Assembly: GCF_036924525.1 (NCBI RefSeq)
Contig: NZ_JAZHRU010000001.1
Location: forward strand, 1,703,001-1,767,000
DNA from: Bradyrhizobium sp. AZCC 1719
GTDB lineage: Bacteria > Pseudomonadota > Alphaproteobacteria > Rhizobiales > Xanthobacteraceae
Direction of reading: 5' to 3'
DNA: 64,000 nt
Below, one piece after another: positions 1 to 9,264 of this stretch. Below the pieces are notes generated by a model. It ran no database searches and had not been told where the DNA came from. It saw only the letters and a list, made by a program, of their open reading frames with translations. Each line of letters opens with the position of its first letter. Position 1 is the first letter of the stretch. The translations under genes and the position numbers were made by a program.

Positions 1-531
1 TATCTGGTCAAGCCGCTGCGCGCGGCCTCGCTCGCGGCGCGCATGACGGCCGCGCCGGAAGTGGCCGCACCGAGCCTGGATCCGGCCATCGACCCAAGCG
101 AGACGCCGGCCGCGCCGTCAGCCAAGGGCCTGTCGATCCTGGTCGCCGAGGACAATCAGATCAATGCGCTGTTGATCCGATCGCTGCTCGGCCGACTCGG
201 CCATCACGCCGTCATCACCACCGACGGCACCGAGGCGCTGGAGTCCTGGCTCTCGGCGAAATCCGCGGGTAGCCCCTACGATCTCGTCCTGATGGACATC
301 CAGATGCCGCAGCTCAACGGCATCGAAACCACCAAGCGGATTCGTACCCTCGAATCCGGCGAGCCGGGTAGCCGGACGCCGATCCTCGCGCTCACCGCCA
401 ACACGCTGGTGGAAGATCGCTACGCCTGCTTCGAAGCCGGCATGGACGGATTCTTGATCAAGCCGCTCGACCGCGAAAAACTCGCCGAGGCGCTCGCCGG
501 GCTGATCGCGTCACGGCACATTGCAGCGTGA
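1..531 (+). CDS. Hybrid sensor histidine kinase, C-terminal receiver domain (partial, 5' end outside window)
   Basis: The reading frame is open from base 1, so this is the tail of a larger protein. The first residues (YLVKPLR) look like the Lys-Pro end of one receiver domain. A short Ala/Pro-rich linker follows, then a second complete receiver domain: acidic pair in VAEDN, phospho-acceptor Asp in VLMDIQMP, Thr in ALTAN and Lys in LIKPL. Two C-terminal receivers are typical of hybrid kinases that relay phosphate to a histidine phosphotransfer protein. The kinase core and sensor lie upstream, so the signal cannot be inferred. The stop is followed by a dispersed repeat and the convergent coaA gene. 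Confidence 0.85.
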   Translation, partial: YLVKPLRAASLAARMTAAPEVAAPSLDPAIDPSETPAAPSAKGLSILVAEDNQINALLIRSLLGRLGHHAVITTDGTEALESWLSAKSAGSPYDLVLMDIQMPQLNGIETTKRIRTLESGEPGSRTPILALTANTLVEDRYACFEAGMDGFLIKPLDREKLAEALAGLIASRHIAA

Positions 532-566
532 GTGGGAGCAAAAGTCGTCACCGCGAACGCAGGGTT

Positions 567-657
567 CGTAGGGCGGGCAAAGCGAAGCGTGCCCACCACT
601 CAGGTGTCGGGGGATAGATGGTGGGCACGGCGCAAGGGCGCCTTTGCCCACCCTACG
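567..657. repeat. Dispersed inverted repeat, GTAGGGYGGGCAAAG family
   Basis: The left arm (GTAGGGCGGGCAAAGCG) and right arm (CTTTGCCCACCCTACG) are near-complementary and flank two internal GTGCCCACC / GGTGGGCAC segments. The same family recurs near 23.04 and 46.06 kb. It fills the gap between two convergent genes and could act as a bidirectional RNA hairpin. Confidence 0.7.
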
Positions 658-666
658 ACTACGACA

Positions 667-1624
667 CTACAGACGCCGCAGCGCGACGGTCTCCACGAGG
701 TGATCGGCGCGCTTTTTCAGGATCAGCGTCGCGCGCGGTCGGGTCGGCAGGATGTTGTCCTCGAGATTGGCGAGGTTGGTGCGCTCCCAGATCGCGATCG
801 CGGTCGCGGTGGCCTCCTCGTCGGAGAGCACGGCGTAGCGATGGAAGTACGATTTGGGATCGTGGAACGCGGTGTCCCTGAGCGCCAGGAAGCGCCGCAC
901 ATACCATTCGCGCAGCACCGGCTCCTCGGCGTCGATATAGACGGAGAAGTCGAAGAAATCCGACACCACGGGCACCGCCTTGCCGTCGCGCGGCAGTCGG
1001 CCGGTCTGCAGCACGTTGACGCCCTCGACGATCAAGATGTCCGGGCGATCAACCTCGATCCACTCCTTCGGCACGATGTCGTAGACCAGATGCGAGTAGA
1101 CCGGCGCGCGCACCGGCCGACGTCCGGCTTTGATGTCGGAAAGAAAGGCCAGCAGCATCGGCAGATCGTAGCTCTCGGGAAAGCCCTTCTTCTGCATCAG
1201 CCCCTGCCGCTCGAGCGTGGCATTGGGAAACAGGAAGCCGTCGGTCGTCACCAGGTCGACCTTGGGCCGGGGCGACCAGCGGGCGAGCAGCGCCTGCAAC
1301 ACGCGCGCGGTGGTCGATTTGCCGGCGGCAACCGAGCCGGCGACGCCGATGATGTAGGGGACCTTGCGGTCGCGGATACCGAGAAACTGGCGCTGCGCCC
1401 GGAAGAGCCGATCGGTCGCATCGACATAGATCGACAACAGTCGCGACAGCGGCAGGTAGATGTCCTCGACCTCCTGCAGGTCAAGGCGGTCATGCATCGA
1501 ACGCAACCGCTCGAATTCGCCCGGCTCCAGCGTCATCGGGCGTGTCGTCGCGCAACCGCGCCCACTGCTCGCGCGTGAAGATACGGTAGGGATTGTATTG
1601 CTGTTCCGGGGTGCGGATATCCAT
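667..1624 (-). CDS. coaA: Pantothenate kinase CoaA, with an apparent +1 frameshift near its start
   Basis: Type I pantothenate kinase, which phosphorylates pantothenate in the first step of CoA synthesis. The P-loop [12 protein letters not shown] is intact, followed by family sequence ([22 protein letters not shown]). The natural start is ATG at 1624 ([16 protein letters not shown]), but that frame is lost after RLRDDTP. A GGG at 1538-1540 on the + strand should be GG; removing one base restores [13 protein letters not shown]. The remaining frame has its own ATG at 1536, giving about 289 residues that still contain the P-loop but lack the N-terminal 30. It is the last gene of the leftward his operon. 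Sequencing error is the likelier cause, because CoA synthesis is essential. Confidence 0.85.
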
Positions 1625-1639
1625 GAGCTGCCCTCTCGG

Positions 1640-1963
1640 CTAGTCGCGCTTGCGCGACGCCTTCTCCTCAAGCCCGGACATCGAGGTCCGCTGCGCCAGC
1701 GCGGCTTCGACCTCCTCGAGCTTCACGCCTCGCGACTTCAACAACACCAGCAGGTGAAACAGCAGGTCAGCGCTTTCGGCAATCAGGTGGCTGCGGTCGT
1801 TCTCGACCGCCGCGATCACGGTCTCGACCGCTTCCTCGCCCAGCTTCTTGGCGCAGTGCTCCGCCCCCTTGTCGAGCAATTTGCGGGTGTAGGACGCCTC
1901 CCCTCCCGATGCGGCCCGTGCATCGATGGTGGCGGCCAGGTCATGGATCGTGAAACGCGACAT
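1640..1963 (-). CDS. hisE: Phosphoribosyl-ATP pyrophosphatase HisE
   Basis: Hydrolyses phosphoribosyl-ATP to phosphoribosyl-AMP and pyrophosphate, the second step of histidine synthesis. The 107-residue length and the signature [14 protein letters not shown] with a following [13 protein letters not shown] helix fit the stand-alone HisE (MazG-like all-alpha) family. I chose the ATG at 1963 over an upstream in-frame TTG because the family begins close to this Met. The gene lies between hisF and coaA in a leftward operon, with only 15 bp before the coaA start. HisI (cyclohydrolase) is not fused to it and is not in the window. Confidence 0.93.
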   Translation of the reverse strand: MSRFTIHDLAATIDARAASGGEASYTRKLLDKGAEHCAKKLGEEAVETVIAAVENDRSHLIAESADLLFHLLVLLKSRGVKLEEVEAALAQRTSMSGLEEKASRKRD

Positions 1964-1984
1964 CAACCGAACTCAACACTCGCG

Positions 1985-2001
1985 CCCGGCCAAAGGCCGG
2001 G
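1985..2001. repeat. Short perfect hairpin in the hisF-hisE gap
   Basis: Seven-base arms CCCGGCC and GGCCGGG surround an AAA loop. The 80-bp gap holds no gene. No T-run follows on either strand, so this is more likely a REP-like or mRNA-stabilising hairpin than a terminator. Confidence 0.4.
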
Positions 2002-2046
2002 TCGCCGTCCCGGGCAAGGACTTAGCACTTTTGTGACGGGGAGTCG

Positions 2047-2823
<777 letters not shown>

Positions 2824-2834
2824 CGCAAAAACTC

Positions 2835-3575
2835 CTAGGCCGCCGCGCGCGCGGTGCGGATCAGCGTCAAAGCGGCGGCGGGATCCAGCCGCCCATCATA
2901 GAGCGCGCGGCCGGCAATGGCGCCGGCGAGCTTTTTGGCGCGCGGCTCGAGCAGCGCCTTGACGTCCTCGATGGAAGCAAACCCGCCGGATGCGATCACT
3001 GGAATTGAAATGCGGTCTGCGAGCGCAATCGTGGCATCGAGGTTGAGGCCCTTCAACAGGCCGTCGCGCGCGATGTCGGTGAAGATGATGGCGGCGACGC
3101 CGGCATCCTCGAACCGTTGCGCGATTTCGAGCGCAGTCACCTGCGAGGTCTCGGCCCAGCCTTCCACCGCAACCTTGCCGTCGCGCGCGTCGAGTCCGAC
3201 CGCGACGCGGCCGGGGAATTTTTTCGCCGCGCCCTTCACCAGTTCCGGATCGCGCACTGCCGCCGTACCGATGATGACCCGCGCAATGCCCTTGTCGAGC
3301 CAGGCTTCCACGGTCTTGAGATCGCGGATGCCGCCGCCGAGCTGCACCGGCATGGTGACCGCCTTCAGCATCGCCTCGACCGCCAGCGCGTTCATCGGCT
3401 TGCCGGCAAAGGCACCGTCGAGATCGACGACGTGGAGATATTCAAACCCTTGCTCGGCAAAAGCGCGCGCCTGCGCCGCGGGATCGAGGTTGAACACGGT
3501 CGCGCGCGCCATGTCGCCCTGCTCGAGGCGCACGCATTGGCCGTTTTTCAGGTCGACGGCAGGAAAGAGGATCAC
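2835..3575 (-). CDS. hisA: ProFAR isomerase HisA
   Basis: 1-(5-phosphoribosyl)-5-[(5-phosphoribosylamino)methylideneamino] imidazole-4-carboxamide isomerase, a TIM barrel that does the Amadori rearrangement before HisF/HisH. Conserved segments are [39 protein letters not shown] and IASGGF. The start is taken as GTG at 3575, which overlaps the hisH stop as GTGA and gives the usual (M)[10 protein letters not shown]-terminus. An in-frame GTG at 3584 would add three residues but overlaps hisH more. The overlap suggests translational coupling. Confidence 0.94.
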   Translation of the reverse strand: MILFPAVDLKNGQCVRLEQGDMARATVFNLDPAAQARAFAEQGFEYLHVVDLDGAFAGKPMNALAVEAMLKAVTMPVQLGGGIRDLKTVEAWLDKGIARVIIGTAAVRDPELVKGAAKKFPGRVAVGLDARDGKVAVEGWAETSQVTALEIAQRFEDAGVAAIIFTDIARDGLLKGLNLDATIALADRISIPVIASGGFASIEDVKALLEPRAKKLAGAIAGRALYDGRLDPAAALTLIRTARAAA

Positions 3576-4222
3576 GGCTTCCACTTCAAAAAGTTCGAGA
3601 TCAGGGCCAGACCGAAACGCTGGCTCTTCTCGGGGTGAAACTGCGTGCCGATGGCGGTGTCTCGGCCTACGATCGCGGTCACCGGCCCGCCGTAGTCGGC
3701 ACGTGCCAGCACATCGGCCTCATTGGAGGCGTTGAGGTGATAGGAGTGCACGAAATAGGCATGGCGGCCCTTCGGCCCGAGCGGCAACCGCTCCAGCACC
3801 GGGTGCTCGCGGACCAGGTCGAGCGTGTTCCAGCCCATGTGCGGAATTTTCAGATTTTCCTCGCGCGGGGAAATCTTCTCGACATCGCCCTCGATCCAGT
3901 TGAAGCCGTCGGTCGTGACGTGTTCCTTGCCGCGCGTCGCCATCAACTGCATGCCGACGCAGATGCCGAAGAACGGCCGCGCCTTGGCGCGCACCGCTTC
4001 CGTCATCGCTTCCAGCATGCCGTCCACGGCGTCGAGACCCCGGCGGCAATCGGCGAAGGCGCCGACGCCGGGCAGCACGATGCGATCGGCGCGGTACACG
4101 GCGTCCGGATCCCGCGTCACCATGACCTTCTGCGGATCTTCCATGCTCCGCGAGGCGCGCTCGAAGGCCTTTGCCGCCGAGTGAAGATTGCCCGAGCCGT
4201 AATCGACGATCGCAACGGTCAT
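3572..4222 (-). CDS. hisH: Imidazole glycerol phosphate synthase glutaminase subunit HisH
   Basis: Class I glutamine amidotransferase that makes ammonia from glutamine for HisF. The 216-residue protein starts [15 protein letters not shown]. The nucleophile Cys88 is in [10 protein letters not shown], and the His-Glu pair is in TQFHPEKSQ near the C-terminus. Its ATG (4222) overlaps the stop of the DUF2628 gene by 4 bp, and its stop overlaps the hisA GTG, so three genes are tightly coupled. A longer in-frame extension upstream reads through the DUF2628 gene in another frame and is not real. Confidence 0.96.
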   Translation of the reverse strand: MTVAIVDYGSGNLHSAAKAFERASRSMEDPQKVMVTRDPDAVYRADRIVLPGVGAFADCRRGLDAVDGMLEAMTEAVRAKARPFFGICVGMQLMATRGKEHVTTDGFNWIEGDVEKISPREENLKIPHMGWNTLDLVREHPVLERLPLGPKGRHAYFVHSYHLNASNEADVLARADYGGPVTAIVGRDTAIGTQFHPEKSQRFGLALISNFLKWKP

Positions 4223-4752
4223 CGTGGCCCTCCCGGCTCCGGAAACAAACCGATGATTCCGCCTTGCGGCAAGGGCGGCGGCGGCTTGGAGAACGACTGG
4301 CCCGGAATGTTGCGGGTCGGCGGCGGTGCGCCGCGATCGACCGACCGTTGGTCGCTGATCAGCCCGCGCTGCCGGCCGGTCCAGCGTTCGAAGAAGCGGT
4401 GTTCGGCAGCTTCCTCGTCGTCGGCAACTACGATATCGAGCTGGCGCCATTTGCGCCGCGACAGCGTCCAGCGCCGCAGGCTGGCTGCTTCGAGGCCCAT
4501 CAGGATGGCGATCAGGACATCAACAGCGAAGATCGTGCCGCGACTAGCGCCCAGCGCCGACATCCCGAACTGCACGGCTGTCATCAGAACAATCCAGCCG
4601 ATCAGCGCCAGCCACAGCCGATGCCACAACAGCCAGATCACGCTCGCGACCGCCGCCCAGAAATGGAATCCGTCACGGACAAACACGAACTTGTCGGTCG
4701 CCGGAAGATCGGCGCCGTTGGCTACGGGGGCATGCACTGTGTAGACCGGCAT
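4219..4752 (-). CDS. DUF2628 family membrane protein within the his operon
   Basis: The 177-residue protein starts MPVYTVHAP and has hydrophobic segments near residues 30-50 ([15 protein letters not shown]...) and 50-90, followed by a basic [13 protein letters not shown] stretch and a Pro/Gly-rich tail. This layout matches the DUF2628 family of small inner-membrane proteins. No enzymatic motif is visible and the function is unknown. The gene sits 38 bp after hisB and overlaps hisH by 4 bp (ATGA), so it must be co-transcribed with histidine genes. A catalytic role in histidine synthesis is not implied. Confidence 0.85.
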   Translation of the reverse strand: MPVYTVHAPVANGADLPATDKFVFVRDGFHFWAAVASVIWLLWHRLWLALIGWIVLMTAVQFGMSALGASRGTIFAVDVLIAILMGLEAASLRRWTLSRRKWRQLDIVVADDEEAAEHRFFERWTGRQRGLISDQRSVDRGAPPPTRNIPGQSFSKPPPPLPQGGIIGLFPEPGGPR

Positions 4753-4790
4753 CGAACCTCTCCGCCGCGAACGAAAACGCGAACAAGCAA

Positions 4791-5384
4791 TCAGCCGCCG
4801 AGCTGACCCTTGGTGGAAGGCACTTCACCCGCCGCGCGCGGATCGATCGCAACCGCGGCACGAAGCGCCCTCGCCAAACCCTTGAAACAGGATTCGGCGA
4901 TATGATGGCTGTTCTCGCCATATAAGGTCTCGACGTGCAAAGTCACGCCGGCGTTGATGGTGAAGGCGTTGAACCATTCGCGCACCAGCTCGGTGTCGAA
5001 CTGTCCGACCTTGTCGCGCGGAAAATCGACCTTGAACACCAGCACCGGCCGGCCCGAAATGTCGATCACGACGCGCGAGAGCGTTTCGTCCATCGGCATG
5101 TGGATCGAGGCATAACGGGTGATGCCGGCCATGGTGCCGAGCGCCTGCTTGACAGCCTGACCCAGCGCGATGCCGACATCCTCGGTGGTGTGGTGGTGGT
5201 CGACATGCAGATCACCATCCGCCTTGACCGTGATGTCGATGCGGGAATGCCGGGCTAAGAGATCAAGCATATGGTCGAAAAAGCCGATACCGGTCGAAAC
5301 CTTGGACACGCCCGTGCCATCGAGGTTCACCGCGACCTCGATGTCGGTTTCCTTGGTCTTGCGCTTGATGGACGCTGTGCGCAT
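4791..5384 (-). CDS. hisB: Imidazoleglycerol-phosphate dehydratase HisB
   Basis: Dehydrates imidazole glycerol phosphate to imidazole acetol phosphate. The 197-residue monofunctional form lacks the phosphatase domain found in enteric HisB. Metal-binding motifs are clear: [21 protein letters not shown], and the second repeat's [14 protein letters not shown] and [17 protein letters not shown]. It is the first gene of the leftward operon hisB-DUF2628-hisH-hisA-hisF-hisE-coaA. It is divergent from hslV, with a 191-bp shared upstream region in which I could not identify a convincing promoter. Confidence 0.97.
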   Translation of the reverse strand: MRTASIKRKTKETDIEVAVNLDGTGVSKVSTGIGFFDHMLDLLARHSRIDITVKADGDLHVDHHHTTEDVGIALGQAVKQALGTMAGITRYASIHMPMDETLSRVVIDISGRPVLVFKVDFPRDKVGQFDTELVREWFNAFTINAGVTLHVETLYGENSHHIAESCFKGLARALRAAVAIDPRAAGEVPSTKGQLGG

Positions 5385-5575
5385 GAAAACTGCTTCCCTT
5401 GGGCCGCTTGGGGCCGAAAACGCGGCCCTTTTAACAGGCGGATGTCACCTTCGCCACTGCGGGATGACGTTTAAAGGGCTGAACTTCGGCCCATGGTGAC
5501 CGGATTCGGGGGTGAAACGGCGCGATTGTAACCCCTCCCCTCAACCCCTAAATCTGACTGGAAAGAGGGCGATCC

Positions 5576-6127
5576 ATGCAAGCATCTGAAAACAACCTGC
5601 CGATCTGGCACGGCACCACGATTTTGACAGTCCGCAAGGGCGGCAAGGTGGTAATCGGCGGCGACGGCCAGGTCTCGATCGGCCAAACCGTCATCAAGGC
5701 CAACGCCAGAAAAGTCCGGAAAGTCGGCAAGGGCGACGTGATCGGCGGTTTTGCCGGGGCCACCGCCGACGCCTTTACCCTGTTCGAGCGGCTGGAGAGC
5801 AAGCTTGAGCAATATCCGGGGCAATTGACCCGAGCGGCGGTCGAACTGGCCAAGGACTGGCGAACCGACCGCTATCTGCGCCGGCTGGAGGCGATGATGA
5901 TCGTCGCCGACAAGGACGTCTCGCTGGTCCTGACCGGCACCGGCGACGTGCTGGAGCCGGAAGCGGGCGTGATGGCGATCGGCTCCGGCGGCAACTATGC
6001 CCTGGCGGCCGCCCGCGCACTTGTCGACACCGACAAGGACGCCGAAACCATCGTGCGCCGGGCACTCGATATCGCCGCCGACATCTGCGTCTACACCAAC
6101 CGCAACGTCACGATCGAAACGCTCTGA
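5576..6127 (+). CDS. hslV: ATP-dependent protease peptidase subunit HslV
   Basis: Proteasome-like threonine peptidase that forms a two-ring dodecamer under HslU unfoldase control. The 183-residue precursor carries a short propeptide ending HG before TTIL. Thr14 would be the catalytic N-terminal residue after processing. Family segments follow: [30 protein letters not shown] and [19 protein letters not shown] at 5576 follows an AGAGGG-type ribosome site. Two small genes separate it from hslU. Heat-shock (RpoH) control is expected for the family, but I found no clean RpoH promoter. Confidence 0.97.
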   Translation: MQASENNLPIWHGTTILTVRKGGKVVIGGDGQVSIGQTVIKANARKVRKVGKGDVIGGFAGATADAFTLFERLESKLEQYPGQLTRAAVELAKDWRTDRYLRRLEAMMIVADKDVSLVLTGTGDVLEPEAGVMAIGSGGNYALAAARALVDTDKDAETIVRRALDIAADICVYTNRNVTIETL

Positions 6128-6140
6128 GGAGCCGCCGGTC

Positions 6141-6626
6141 ATGGCGCCGGAATATGCCTTCCGCCCGATGACTGTGGCCGACCTGCCGTTGATCCGGCAG
6201 TGGCTCGCGCGGCCGCATGTGCGCGAATGGTGGGGCGACCCCTCTGAACAATATGAACTGGTCAGCGGCGATCTCGATGAGCCGGCGATGGATCAGTTCA
6301 TCGTCTCGACGGGAAGCAACGATTTCGGCTACCTGCAGTGCTACGACCTGACGGCGTGGAATTCAGGCTTTGGCGAACATCCGCGTGGCACCCGCGGCAT
6401 CGATCAGTTCATTGGAGAGCCCGATATGGTCGGACGCGGCCATGGTTCGGCATTCATTCGCGCCTTCGTCGACGAGCGTTTGCGGAACGGCGCGCCGCGC
6501 ATTGTGACCGATCCCGATCCGGCCAATACCCGGGCCGTGCGTGCCTACGAGAAGGCGGGCTTTGAAAAAGTCGGTATGGTCGATACACCTGATGGCCCCG
6601 CTCTATTGATGGTCCGCAACGCATGA
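6141..6626 (+). CDS. GNAT family acetyltransferase (AAC(6')-like fold)
   Basis: The 161-residue protein starts [22 protein letters not shown]. Family marks are the REWWGDP segment, [24 protein letters not shown] (acetyl-CoA pyrophosphate loop, here GRGHGS) and the C-terminal [18 protein letters not shown]. The pattern resembles aminoglycoside 6'-N-acetyltransferase-like and siderophore-type GNAT proteins. The substrate cannot be assigned from sequence, and resistance should not be assumed. It lies 13 bp after hslV, and its stop overlaps the next ATG by 4 bp, so it is co-transcribed with hslV and the UPF0314 gene. Confidence 0.88.
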   Translation: MAPEYAFRPMTVADLPLIRQWLARPHVREWWGDPSEQYELVSGDLDEPAMDQFIVSTGSNDFGYLQCYDLTAWNSGFGEHPRGTRGIDQFIGEPDMVGRGHGSAFIRAFVDERLRNGAPRIVTDPDPANTRAVRAYEKAGFEKVGMVDTPDGPALLMVRNA

Positions 6627-7228
6627 CCTCCACCAACAGTATCGAGAAAGCTCCAGTCACGCTTTCGGGCCGACACTGGATATTAATTGCAGGCGGCATC
6701 CTCGCGGCGCAAGCTGCGATCCTGTACGGGATGGGACGCCTGCCGATCTGCGCCTGCGGCTACGTCAAGCTCTGGCACGGTGTCGTGCAGAGTTCGGAAA
6801 ACTCCCAGCACATCGCCGACTGGTATTCGCTATCGCATATCCTGCACGGCTTCCTGTTCTACGGCGCGGCCTTCCTCGCGTTCCCGCGCCTGGCCTGGCA
6901 GGGCCGCCTGATACTCGCCATTCTGGTCGAAGGCGGCTGGGAACTGGTCGAGAATTCCGACTGGATCATCAACCGCTACCGCGCCGGCACGATCTCGCTG
7001 GATTACTTCGGCGATACCATCGTCAATTCGATTTCCGATATGCTCTTCATGATCGGTGGCTTCCTGCTGGCGAGGAAGCTTCCCGTGGCAGTCACCATCG
7101 CTCTTGCGATGTTGTTCGAGCTGGTGATGACGCTCCACATTCGCGACAATCTGACGCTCAACATTATCATGCTGATTCACCCCTTCGAGGCGATCAAGCT
7201 GTGGCAGGGTGGCCCGCCGATCATTTAG
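6623..7228 (+). CDS. UPF0314 / DUF2585 membrane protein
   Basis: The 201-residue protein has several hydrophobic helices (about residues 18-38, 70-90, 95-110, 135-175). Conserved-looking motifs are [49 protein letters not shown] and [15 protein letters not shown]. These identify UPF0314 (DUF2585), an uncharacterised inner-membrane family of alphaproteobacteria. The many conserved His, Glu and Asp residues in membrane-proximal positions hint at a metal or lipid site, which is inference only. The start overlaps the GNAT stop (ATGA); hslU starts 51 bp downstream. Confidence 0.9.
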   Translation: MTSTNSIEKAPVTLSGRHWILIAGGILAAQAAILYGMGRLPICACGYVKLWHGVVQSSENSQHIADWYSLSHILHGFLFYGAAFLAFPRLAWQGRLILAILVEGGWELVENSDWIINRYRAGTISLDYFGDTIVNSISDMLFMIGGFLLARKLPVAVTIALAMLFELVMTLHIRDNLTLNIIMLIHPFEAIKLWQGGPPII

Positions 7229-7279
7229 CGGCCTCGTGCACCGCTTGCTCTCGCAACATTGGACACCTACCTAGGACCC

Positions 7280-8581
7280 ATGACCGACTTTTCTCCCCGT
7301 GAAATCGTCTCCGAACTCGACCGCTTCATCGTCGGCCAAGCCGACGCCAAGCGCGCGGTATCGATCGCGCTGCGCAATCGCTGGCGACGGCTGAAGCTAA
7401 CTGGCTCGCTTCGCGAAGAGGTGCTGCCGAAAAACATCCTGATGATCGGGCCGACCGGCGTCGGCAAAACCGAGATCGCGCGGCGGCTGGCAAAGCTCGC
7501 CGGCGCACCCTTCATCAAGGTCGAGGCCACGAAATTCACCGAGGTCGGCTATGTCGGCCGCGACGTCGAGCAAATCATCCGCGATCTCGTCGAGGTCGCG
7601 ATCGTTCAGGTGCGCGAGCGCAAGCGCAAGGACGTGCAGGCCCGCGCACAGCTCGCCGCCGAGGAGCGCGTGCTGGACGCGCTGGTCGGGCCGGCCTCCA
7701 GCCCGGCGACCCGCGATTCCTTCCGCAAGAAGCTGCGCGCTGGCGAGCTCAACGACAAGGAAATCGAGATCGAGACGCAATCCTCCGGCGGCATGCCGAT
7801 GTTCGAGATTCCGGGGATGCCCGGCGCGCAGATGGGCGCGATCTCGATCGGCGACATTTTTGGCAAACTTGGAGGGCGAACCAAAACCCGCCGGCTCACA
7901 GTCGAAGGCTCGCACGAGATTCTCGTCAACGAGGAATCCGACAAGCTGCTCGACAATGACCAACTCGTGCTGGAAGCGATCGCGGCGGTCGAGAACAACG
8001 GCATCGTGTTCCTCGACGAGATCGACAAGATCTGCGTGCGCGAAAACCGCCTCGGCGGCGACGTCTCGCGGGAGGGCGTGCAGCGCGACCTGCTGCCGCT
8101 GATCGAAGGCACCACCGTCACGACCAAGCACGGCGCGGTCAAGACCGACCACATCCTGTTCATCGCCTCCGGCGCGTTTCATATTGCCAAGCCCTCGGAT
8201 CTGTTGCCGGAATTGCAGGGCCGCCTGCCGATCCGCGTCGAGTTGGAGGCGTTGACCCGCGACGACATGCGCCGCATCCTGACCGAGCCGGAAGCGTCGC
8301 TCATCAAGCAATATGTCGCGCTGATGCAGACAGAGGGGGTGACGCTCGATATCACCGACGGCGCCATCGACGCGCTGGCTGATATCGCCGTCGCCGTCAA
8401 CTCGACGGTCGAGAACATCGGCGCGCGGCGGCTGCAGACGGTGATGGAGCGCGTGCTCGACGAGATTTCATTCGCCGCGCCGGACCGTCATGGCGAGACC
8501 ATCAAGGTCGATGCCGAATACGTGCAGAACCACATCGGCGATCTCGCCAAGAACTCGGATCTGAGCCGGTTTATTTTGTAG
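7280..8581 (+). CDS. hslU: ATP-dependent protease ATPase subunit HslU
   Basis: AAA+ unfoldase (Clp/Hsp100) that feeds substrates to HslV. The 433-residue protein starts [20 protein letters not shown]. Walker A is GPTGVGKT (residues 57-64), Walker B is [11 protein letters not shown], sensor 1 lies in [11 protein letters not shown], and the intermediate (I) domain lies between them. The C-terminus SDLSRFIL is the tail that inserts into HslV. I chose ATG 7280; an upstream in-frame TTG (7259) would add seven residues not typical of the family. It follows hslV-GNAT-UPF0314 in one rightward cluster. Confidence 0.97.
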   Translation: MTDFSPREIVSELDRFIVGQADAKRAVSIALRNRWRRLKLTGSLREEVLPKNILMIGPTGVGKTEIARRLAKLAGAPFIKVEATKFTEVGYVGRDVEQIIRDLVEVAIVQVRERKRKDVQARAQLAAEERVLDALVGPASSPATRDSFRKKLRAGELNDKEIEIETQSSGGMPMFEIPGMPGAQMGAISIGDIFGKLGGRTKTRRLTVEGSHEILVNEESDKLLDNDQLVLEAIAAVENNGIVFLDEIDKICVRENRLGGDVSREGVQRDLLPLIEGTTVTTKHGAVKTDHILFIASGAFHIAKPSDLLPELQGRLPIRVELEALTRDDMRRILTEPEASLIKQYVALMQTEGVTLDITDGAIDALADIAVAVNSTVENIGARRLQTVMERVLDEISFAAPDRHGETIKVDAEYVQNHIGDLAKNSDLSRFIL

Positions 8582-8616
8582 CCGTCACGCGTTTTCCTGA
8601 CGCGAACTGGTGTCGA

Positions 8617-8635
8617 CCCCGGATCAAGTCCGGGG
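8617..8635. repeat. Hairpin between convergent hslU and the Smr gene
   Basis: Seven-base arms CCCCGGA and TCCGGGG flank a TCAAG loop. It lies in the 86-bp gap between two converging genes and may serve as a transcription terminator or REP-type element. No strong T-run follows. Confidence 0.4.
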
Positions 8636-8667
8636 CAGGCTTTCGATTGAAAACGCTCTAAGCGAGA

Positions 8668-9264
8668 TTAGAGACGCGCCCGTCGCACCCGCACATACAG
8701 GGCACCCTCGCCGCCATGGGCGATATGGGCTTCCTCGAAGCCGACCACCAGGGCGCGGAATTCCGGCAGCCCGAGCCATTGCGGCACCTTGCGGCGCAGC
8801 ACGCCGCGCTCGGACTCAGCACCCACCTTGCCCTTGCCGGTGATGACGAGCACGAAGCTCAGCCCGTCATGATGGGCGCGCTGCAGGAAACCGAACAGCG
8901 CGCGATGCGCGCGCGTCTGCGTCATGCCATGCAGGTCCAGCCTTGCATCGATCTCCTTGCGACCACGCGACAGATGCGACCGCTCGCGGCGGCCGATCGG
9001 CGCCAGCGGCGGTGGTTCCGGCTTTGAAGGCGCAACGATTCGCGCCGGGGCGACGTGCCTCGGTGAAGCGGCGGGTTTCGGAGCGACCTTGTGCTCGGTT
9101 TCCGCCAGAGCAGCCGACGGCTTCGAGGCGCGGTGCCGCTTGCGCAAAGGCTTGACCTGCTTGGCGACGCTCTCCCACAGCGCGCGCTCCTCTTCGCTCA
9201 GGCCGCGCTTGCGGCGCGGCGGCTCCGGCAATTCGGGAATCAACCTCGACGGCCGGCGTTTCAT
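8668..9264 (-). CDS. Smr domain-containing protein
   Basis: The 198-residue protein has a basic, Pro/Ala-rich N-terminal half (MKRRPSRL... to about residue 90) and a C-terminal Smr domain. Domain motifs are IDARLDLHGMTQTRAHRAL, VITGKGK, RGVLRRKVPQWL and the terminal AHGGEGALYVRVRR. Smr domains resemble the MutS2 C-terminus and have nuclease or nucleic-acid binding activity in studied cases; the LDLHGMT and TGKG motifs are the usual active-site region. Its ATG overlaps the mltA stop by 4 bp (ATGA), so it is translated with mltA and timA. Confidence 0.9.
   Translation of the reverse strand: MKRRPSRLIPELPEPPRRKRGLSEEERALWESVAKQVKPLRKRHRASKPSAALAETEHKVAPKPAASPRHVAPARIVAPSKPEPPPLAPIGRRERSHLSRGRKEIDARLDLHGMTQTRAHRALFGFLQRAHHDGLSFVLVITGKGKVGAESERGVLRRKVPQWLGLPEFRALVVGFEEAHIAHGGEGALYVRVRRARL

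Noticed and set aside
532..1578. Long + strand ORF opposite coaA
   Set aside because: It is antisense to a conserved kinase, has no recognisable domain and reads through the dispersed repeat.
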